From assembly GCA_946620335.1 (NCBI GenBank), contig CAMONF010000044.1:1-5590 (forward strand): a stretch of 5,590 nt of DNA, read 5' to 3'. Of this stretch, positions 1-5,590 are shown piece after piece. This DNA comes from an uncultured Clostridia bacterium. Its GTDB lineage: Bacteria; Bacillota; Clostridia; Lachnospirales; Lachnospiraceae. Position 1 is the first letter of the stretch. The number at the start of each line of letters is the position of its first letter. A model generated the notes under the pieces. That model saw nothing but the letters and a program-made list of their open reading frames with translations. It made no database searches and was not told the origin of the DNA. The translations under genes and the position numbers were made by a program.

Positions 1-210
1 CTACGGCGGCGGCCGACGCCATGAGGAAGTGACGCGGCCTACAGATCTGTGAATGACCTATGGTCCGCAAAAACTGAAAAGGCCGGTCGATCGTGATCCG
101 AAGAAAGGTGTTTCCACCTTTTCCCGTGTCCAACAGGCGTTGCTAAGTGCTGCTACAGACAGACATTGCGAATTAACCTTGAATTTACCTGCTGTTTTTC
201 CATAATTGTT
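1..210. other. Upstream non-coding stretch, possible tail of a preceding gene
   Basis: I see no gene I can support here. In the third + frame, positions 3-29 read TAAADAMRK followed by a TGA at 30-32, which could be the last codons of a gene cut by the window edge, but nine residues cannot identify it. The other two + frames also stop early (TGA at 22-24 and 50-52). From about 130 to 210 the composition turns AT-richer, as is usual just upstream of a promoter. Long open frames crossing this stretch on either strand show no family motifs and no ribosome-binding site. Confidence 0.5.
104..122 (+). terminator. Possible weak hairpin terminator of the upstream gene
   Basis: AAAGGTG at 104-110 pairs with CACCTTT at 115-121 around a TTTC loop, giving a 7-bp stem that ends in TTTT. 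The stem is short and only moderately GC-rich, and the T-run is half inside the stem, so a terminator role is uncertain. Its place, about 70 bases after a possible stop at 30-32 and well before the alaS promoter, fits the end of an upstream transcript. Confidence 0.3.
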
Positions 211-239
211 TTGCATCTTTGGGAAAGATGGCATATAAT
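211..239 (+). promoter_or_regulatory. sigma-A type promoter of alaS
   Basis: A -35 box TTGCAT (211-216) and a perfect -10 box TATAAT (234-239) are separated by exactly 17 bases. Transcription should start near 246, giving an untranslated leader of about 215 bases before alaS. The spacer holds a perfect inverted repeat (214-230) that shares three bases with the -35 box, so a DNA-binding protein there could block RNA polymerase. Confidence 0.8.
214..230. repeat. Inverted repeat in the alaS promoter spacer, candidate operator
   Basis: CATCTTT (214-220) and AAAGATG (224-230) are perfect inverted copies separated by GGG. The dyad begins inside the -35 box and ends four bases before the -10 box. 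The arms and spacing are seen directly. That it is an operator is inference from its position. The E. coli alanyl-tRNA synthetase is known to repress its own gene by binding a palindrome near the promoter, so autorepression is one possibility, with an unlinked repressor as another. Chance remains possible for a 7-bp dyad. Confidence 0.45.
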
Positions 240-245
240 ACTTGC

Positions 246-460
246 TGATTATGCCAAAGACCGGCGATCCTTCGGGAATCGGCCGGTCCTGCTGTGTTCC
301 ATCAGGAGCCCTTGGGGGACCTGGGCAGCGGGGCATGGTCTTATTTCCCGAAGACCGGGGCCGGGCGGTATGCGCGGCGGCCGCCGGGGGGAGGGAAGAG
401 GAGAGTGCCGCGGGCATCTCCCGATTGCCAAGAGCTATTATGTTTGGAGGTAGAAGAACA
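246..460 (+). promoter_or_regulatory. Long structured 5' leader of alaS
   Basis: The region between the predicted transcription start and the alaS start codon is about 215 bases long and very GC-rich. GACCGGC (259-265) pairs with GCCGGTC (282-288) in a hairpin capped by C(TTCG)G. GGTCTT (337-342) pairs with AAGACC (351-356). GGAGA-g-TGCC (400-409) pairs with GGCATCTCC (413-421). The octamer AAGACCGG occurs twice (257-264 and 351-358), so the arms of the first two hairpins can also pair with each other instead. A leader of this size ahead of an aminoacyl-tRNA synthetase gene in Firmicutes is often a T-box riboswitch. However, I do not find the conserved T-box core with a TGGT that would pair with the tRNA-Ala acceptor end in the right context, nor a hairpin followed by a T-run. 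It is a candidate regulatory leader of unassigned class. Confidence 0.5.

Positions 461-463
<3 letters not shown>
446..463 (+). promoter_or_regulatory. Ribosome-binding site fixing the TTG start of alaS
   Basis: GGAGGT at 446-451 lies 10 bases (counted from GGAGG) before TTG at 461-463. This favours TTG over the in-frame ATG at 440, which overlaps this site and has no purine-rich site of its own. ATCTCC at 416-421 can pair with GGAGGT (six pairs, one G-U), so the site could be hidden when the hairpin at 400-421 is open. Confidence 0.75.
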
Positions 464-3118
<2,655 letters not shown>

Positions 3119-3215
3119 CATAAGGAACTCAGTGTTCACCTGCATGGGGATGGGTCAGGTACAGCACAGGAATGCCGTTACACTTCAGGGCAGAGCTGCG
3201 GGCACCCGCCCCGGG

Positions 3216-3232
3216 CAAAATTATAAATTTTG
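3216..3232. promoter_or_regulatory. AT-rich dyad, candidate UP element of the rpsU promoter
   Basis: CAAAATT (3216-3222) and AATTTTG (3226-3232) are perfect inverted copies around ATA. The block ends three bases before the -35 box, covering roughly -55 to -39, where the RNA polymerase alpha C-terminal domains contact A/T-rich UP elements. It stands out sharply from the GC-rich DNA before it (3191-3216). Stimulation of rpsU is inference from position and composition. Confidence 0.4.
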
Positions 3233-3235
3233 TCA

Positions 3236-3264
3236 TTGACGGCAGGGAACACTTTGGTTATAAT
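3236..3264 (+). promoter_or_regulatory. Strong sigma-A type promoter of rpsU
   Basis: TTGACG (3236-3241) and TATAAT (3259-3264) are 17 bases apart, a near-consensus arrangement. Transcription should start near 3271, about 46 bases before the rpsU start codon. The spacing and the match to consensus fit a highly expressed ribosomal protein gene. I see no clear intrinsic terminator between the alaS stop (3118) and this promoter, so some alaS read-through into rpsU is possible. Confidence 0.85.
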
Positions 3265-3299
3265 AGCATTTGTGAAAAATAGCCCCAAAAGGTGTAGGG

Positions 3300-3307
3300 G
3301 GAGGTGA
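3300..3307 (+). promoter_or_regulatory. Extended Shine-Dalgarno sequence of rpsU
   Basis: GGAGGTGA matches eight consecutive positions of the usual complement to the 16S rRNA 3' end and lies nine bases before the ATG at 3317. It is the longest such match in the window. The CCCC at 3283-3286 could pair with the GGGG at 3297-3300, just touching the site. Confidence 0.75.
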
Positions 3308-3316
3308 ATCAGGTTA

Positions 3317-3493
3317 ATGGCAGGTATCATCGTAAAAGAGAATGAATCCCTTGACAGCGCCTTAAGGCGTTTCAAGCGCAGCTGCGCCAAGGCGGGCATC
3401 CAGCAGGAGATCCGCAAGCGCGAGCATTACGAGAAGCCGTCGGTCCGTCGCAAGAAGAAGTCCGAAGCTGCTCGCAAGAGAAAGTATAATTGA
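3317..3493 (+). CDS. rpsU: 30S ribosomal protein bS21
   Basis: This 58-residue basic protein belongs to the small ribosomal subunit, near the 3' end of 16S rRNA on the platform, where bS21 assists translation initiation. It begins MAGIIVKENESLDSALRRFK, and the block ENESLDSALRRFKR is the hallmark of the family. It continues with REHYEKPSVRRKKKSEAARK and ends RKRKYN. The lysine/arginine-rich C-terminal half and total length are typical of Firmicutes bS21. The ATG is chosen because the family N-terminus starts here and a strong Shine-Dalgarno lies nine bases upstream. It has its own near-consensus promoter and is followed by a 12-bp hairpin, after which come the phosphoesterase and scpAB. The high charge and small size could hide it from length-filtered gene finders. 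Confidence 0.97.
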   Translation: MAGIIVKENESLDSALRRFKRSCAKAGIQQEIRKREHYEKPSVRRKKKSEAARKRKYN

Positions 3494-3502
3494 GATACCA
3501 GT

Positions 3503-3533
3503 TATCCCCGGTGCTCTGGCACCGGGGATATTT
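3503..3533 (+). terminator. GC-rich hairpin after rpsU, partial terminator or attenuator
   Basis: Positions 3503-3514 pair perfectly with 3519-3530 around the four-base loop TCTG, giving a 12-bp stem with a GC-rich core. Only TTT (3531-3533) follows before GATG, so the T-run is short for an intrinsic terminator. It sits 9 bases after the rpsU stop and just before the ribosome-binding site of the next gene. Since I see no promoter between, partial termination or protection of the rpsU 3' end is the likeliest role. Confidence 0.65.
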
Positions 3534-3551
3534 GATGAAGGAGAGAACAGC

Positions 3552-4388
3552 ATGGAAAGTCCCTTCGCATCCCGGGACGAATTCGTCGTGATCAATTATA
3601 AGGCAGCCTCGCCGGGGCTCAAGGCGCCCCTGAGGGTCGTCTATTTTTCCGACCTTCACTGCGCCGAGTACGGTGAGGACAACCGCGTCCTCCTCGATGA
3701 GATCCGGCGGGAGGCGCCGGACCTCATTTTAGTGGGCGGCGACGTGATGGTGGGCCGCTCGGACGCTGGCATCGGACCGGCCGTGACGGTCATGCGGGCC
3801 CTTCCGGCCATCGCACCGACCTACTTCGCCAACGGCAACCACGAGACCAGGATGAGGTATTACAAAGAAGGATACGAAAATAAATACAGGGACTTCCTGA
3901 CGGCCATCCGGGAGGCGGGCGTCCACGTCATGAACAACCGCAGCGAGACGGTGGACATAGCCGGCAATCACCTGAGGATCTTCGGGCTCGAGCTTCCGCT
4001 TCCCTATTACAAAAAGTTCCGCCTGCCGCGCCTTAAGCTCAGAAAGCTGTGGTGGTTCGCCGGCAGTCCGGATGAGGAGGCCTTCAACATCCTGCTGGCC
4101 CATAATCCCCAGTTCGCCAGGACTTATATGAACTGGGGCGCGGACCTCTGCGTGTGCGGTCATTTCCACGGCGGCCTCATCCGCGGACCGATTTCGGGAC
4201 GGGCGCTTTTGAACCCCTACGGGTTTGCATTTCCCAAATACGGCTACGGCCACTTTTTCGCCGAAGGCCGCCACCTGGTGGTCTCAAGCGGACTCGGCGA
4301 CCACAATATACCCATCCGGGTCTTCAACCCCCACGAGATGGTGGTGATCGACCTGGTGCCGGAGGATGGCCATGCCGCTGAATGTTGA
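3552..4388 (+). CDS. Calcineurin-like metallophosphoesterase, YkuE/YaeI-like
   Basis: This 278-residue protein carries the full two-metal active-site signature of the calcineurin-like phosphoesterase fold: SDLH (D34, H36), GGD (D64), GNHE (N96, H97), a histidine in LLAHNP (H184) and CGHFHGG (H204, H206). These residues normally bind Mn/Fe/Zn and hydrolyse phosphate esters. The substrate cannot be read from the sequence. The closest type by motif layout is the YkuE/YaeI-like group, but many of those start with a membrane helix. Here the first 27 residues are not hydrophobic enough for one and I see no signal peptide, so a cytoplasmic location is likely. The ATG has a good ribosome-binding site (AAGGAG, 3538-3543, spacing eight). 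The gene follows rpsU by 58 bases and overlaps scpA by 17, so it is probably co-transcribed and translationally coupled with the condensin genes. A link to chromosome or nucleotide metabolism is only suggested by context. Confidence 0.9.
   Translation: MESPFASRDEFVVINYKAASPGLKAPLRVVYFSDLHCAEYGEDNRVLLDEIRREAPDLILVGGDVMVGRSDAGIGPAVTVMRALPAIAPTYFANGNHETRMRYYKEGYENKYRDFLTAIREAGVHVMNNRSETVDIAGNHLRIFGLELPLPYYKKFRLPRLKLRKLWWFAGSPDEEAFNILLAHNPQFARTYMNWGADLCVCGHFHGGLIRGPISGRALLNPYGFAFPKYGYGHFFAEGRHLVVSSGLGDHNIPIRVFNPHEMVVIDLVPEDGHAAEC
4361..4374 (+). promoter_or_regulatory. Ribosome-binding site deciding the scpA start
   Basis: GGAGG (4361-4365) touches the ATG at 4366, which leaves no room for a ribosome to start there. 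It lies six bases before the next in-frame ATG at 4372-4374. The second ATG is therefore the likelier start and gives MPLNVELQVYDG, close to usual ScpA N-termini. Confidence 0.65.
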
Positions 4389-5205
4389 ACTGCAAGTCTA
4401 CGACGGCCCCCTGGACCTGCTCCTGGGGCTGATCGAGAAAAATAAAATCAATATCTTTGACATCCCCATCGTGGAGATCACCGACCAGTACCTGGCCTAT
4501 GTGCGGCAGATGCAGACGGAGGATCTGGGGCTCATGTCCGAATTCATGGTCATGGCCTCGGAGCTCATCTCCATCAAGTGCAAGATGCTGCTGCCGCCCG
4601 AGGTGGACGAGGAGGGCGAGGAGATCGACCCGAGGGAGGAATTGGTCAGACAGCTCCTCGACTACAAGATCTACAAGGCCATGTCCTACGAGCTGAAGGA
4701 CATGATGGAGGACGCCTCCCATGTGGTCTTCAAGCCGGATACGACGCCCGGGGAGGTCCGGGCCTACCGGCCGGAAGTCGACCTGGACGAGCTGGTGGGG
4801 GATTTGACTCTGAAACGCCTCCACGAGATCTTCGACGCGGTGCTCCGGCGCCAGGAGGAGAAGCTGGACCCCATCCGCAGCCGGTTCGGCACGATCCGCC
4901 AGGAGGAGGTCAGCCTCTCCGACAAGCTGACGGAACTGGCCAATTTCGCGAAAAAGAAGAAGCGGTTCTCCTTCCGCGAGCTCATGACGCGCCAGAAGAG
5001 CAAAATGCAGACCATTGTCTCCTTCCTGGCCCTTCTCGAGCTCATGAAATACGGTATCGTCGAGGCCGTGCAGGAGGAGACCGGGAGCGATATCATGATC
5101 GAGGAGGTGCCCGGCGCGGACCTGGCCCATGTCAACATCGAATCGGAGCTCTTCGAGGACGAGGCAGTGACGATGGAAGGAGGAGCCTATGGCGGAGACC
5201 AATGA
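4372..5205 (+). CDS. scpA: Segregation and condensation protein A (kleisin ScpA)
   Basis: ScpA is the kleisin that bridges the two heads of an SMC dimer and, with ScpB, forms the bacterial condensin that compacts and segregates chromosomes. The 277-residue product is of normal length. The N-terminal SMC-neck-binding region shows the family signature YDGPLDLLLGLIEKNKINIF from residue 10, followed by DIPIVEITDQYL and SELISIKCKMLLPPE. The middle third is acidic and probably extended, as in kleisins, and includes the ScpB-binding part. The C-terminal winged helix that binds the SMC head cap spans about residues 194-247, starting KKKKRFSFRELM and containing IVSFLALLELMKYGIV. The start at 4372 rather than 4366 rests on ribosome-binding-site spacing. 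The gene overlaps the phosphoesterase by 17 bases and scpB by 17 bases, so the three are probably translated in a coupled way. No smc gene is visible in the window; it is usually elsewhere. Confidence 0.96.
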   Translation: MPLNVELQVYDGPLDLLLGLIEKNKINIFDIPIVEITDQYLAYVRQMQTEDLGLMSEFMVMASELISIKCKMLLPPEVDEEGEEIDPREELVRQLLDYKIYKAMSYELKDMMEDASHVVFKPDTTPGEVRAYRPEVDLDELVGDLTLKRLHEIFDAVLRRQEEKLDPIRSRFGTIRQEEVSLSDKLTELANFAKKKKRFSFRELMTRQKSKMQTIVSFLALLELMKYGIVEAVQEETGSDIMIEEVPGADLAHVNIESELFEDEAVTMEGGAYGGDQ

Positions 5206-5590
5206 ACAGGATATCGTGCTGGACTATACCGATGACCCCAAAAAGGTCGAGGCGGCCATAGAGGCCATTCTCTTTGCGACCGGGGAGGCGGTGGCCCTTG
5301 GCGACCTCTCCAAGGTGTTCGGACTGCCGCAGGAAGCTGTCCGGGAACGGGTAGAGGCCCTCAGGGATGCCTGGGCAGGGGAGGAGAGAGGCGTGCAGAT
5401 CATTCTCCTCGAGGACGCGGTGCAGATGTGCACGCGGAAGGACTACTACGGAGCGCTGATCCGCTATGAGCTCCAGCCCAGAAAGCCTCGCCTCACGGAC
5501 GTCATGCTGGAGACTCTTTCGGTGATTGCCTACCGGCAGCCGGTGACAAAGGCAGAGATCGAGCGGATCCGAGGCGTCAATTCCGACCAC
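5189..5590 (+). CDS. scpB: Segregation and condensation protein B, 3' end cut by window
   Basis: ScpB dimers bind the middle of ScpA and stabilise the SMC-kleisin complex. The first 134 codons are present, ending on a complete codon at the window edge, out of a usual total of roughly 180-200. The first winged-helix domain begins near residue 17 (PKKVEAAIEAILFATGEAV) and runs to about 90. The second begins near 102 with the conserved LTDVMLETLSVIAYRQPVTK, followed by AEIERIRGVNSDH, a clear ScpB hallmark. The first sixteen residues (MAETNEQDIVLDYTDD) are acidic and look variable. The ATG is preceded by AAGGAGG (5177-5183) with five bases between. The gene overlaps the end of scpA by 17 bases, the standard scpAB arrangement. 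No frameshift or missing motif is seen in the part present. Confidence 0.95.
   Translation, partial: MAETNEQDIVLDYTDDPKKVEAAIEAILFATGEAVALGDLSKVFGLPQEAVRERVEALRDAWAGEERGVQIILLEDAVQMCTRKDYYGALIRYELQPRKPRLTDVMLETLSVIAYRQPVTKAEIERIRGVNSDH

Noticed and set aside
1..23. Start of a divergent - strand gene (MASAAAV reading off the left edge)
   Set aside because: Only seven codons are visible and there is no ribosome-binding site upstream on that strand.
179..206. Second promoter TTGAAT-N16-CATAAT upstream of the main alaS promoter
   Set aside because: Poorer boxes and shorter spacing than the 211-239 promoter, in AT-rich DNA where such matches are common.
81..288. Repeated octamer GGCCGGTC at 81-88 and 281-288
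   Set aside because: One copy lies upstream of the promoter and outside the leader transcript; eight GC-rich bases repeating once in this region is unremarkable.
375..386. 12-base palindrome CGGCGGCCGCCG in the alaS leader
   Set aside because: It has no room for a loop as RNA and is common by chance in GC-rich DNA. I see no reason to call it an operator downstream of the promoter.
166..453. Open frame on the + strand crossing the alaS promoter (95 codons)
   Set aside because: It begins upstream of the promoter and runs through the promoter and leader, lacks a ribosome-binding site, and ends in a GC-driven Gly/Arg run.
246..460. Canonical alanine T-box riboswitch
   Set aside because: The length and location fit, but I cannot find the conserved antiterminator core, and the GAGTGCCGCGG at 403-413 lacks the TGGN bulge. 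The TGGT at 336-339 is in the wrong context. No terminator T-run is present. A covariance-model search could overturn this.
4324..5202. Open frame on the - strand (292 codons) opposite scpA
   Set aside because: Its product is rich in Leu, His, Asp and Gln with no recognisable family, while scpA on the + strand shows clear kleisin motifs.

Overview
The window is a stretch of ordinary bacterial housekeeping chromosome. It is GC-rich, with strong preference for C or G at third codon positions, and every gene I can support reads on the + strand. The alanyl-tRNA synthetase sequence, the 58-residue bS21, the ScpA/ScpB condensin partners in place of MukBEF, and the strong GGAGG ribosome-binding sites all suggest a Gram-positive of the Clostridia type with high GC content. 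That taxonomic guess is inference; no rRNA or marker beyond these proteins is present.

Layout. Positions 1-210 hold no gene I can support, apart from a possible few-codon tail of an upstream gene. A good sigma-A promoter (TTGCAT, 17-base spacer, TATAAT, 211-239) is followed by a leader of about 215 bases and then alaS (461-3118, starting at TTG). The promoter spacer holds a perfect inverted repeat. The leader is rich in competing base-pairings, including one that could cover the alaS ribosome-binding site, yet it lacks the signature of an alanine T-box. After alaS comes a second strong promoter (TTGACG, 17 bases, TATAAT, 3236-3264) with an AT-rich dyad directly upstream. It drives rpsU (3317-3493), which is too short to be found by usual ORF length cut-offs. 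A 12-bp hairpin lies between rpsU and a metallophosphoesterase gene (3552-4388). That gene overlaps scpA (4372-5205) by 17 bases, and scpA overlaps scpB (5189 to the window end, incomplete) by 17 bases.

How the genes work together. alaS and rpsU serve translation: one charges tRNA-Ala, the other is a small-subunit protein. scpA and scpB encode the kleisin and its winged-helix partner, which complete the SMC condensin complex for chromosome organisation. The phosphoesterase is translationally coupled to scpA by position, but its substrate is unknown. The rpsU promoter probably feeds the phosphoesterase and scpAB by read-through past the hairpin, since I see no convincing promoter closer to them.

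No mobile element, CRISPR array, tRNA, rRNA or defence system was seen. The observations most worth following are regulatory: the alaS promoter dyad and the alaS leader. I found no evidence of a new multi-gene system.
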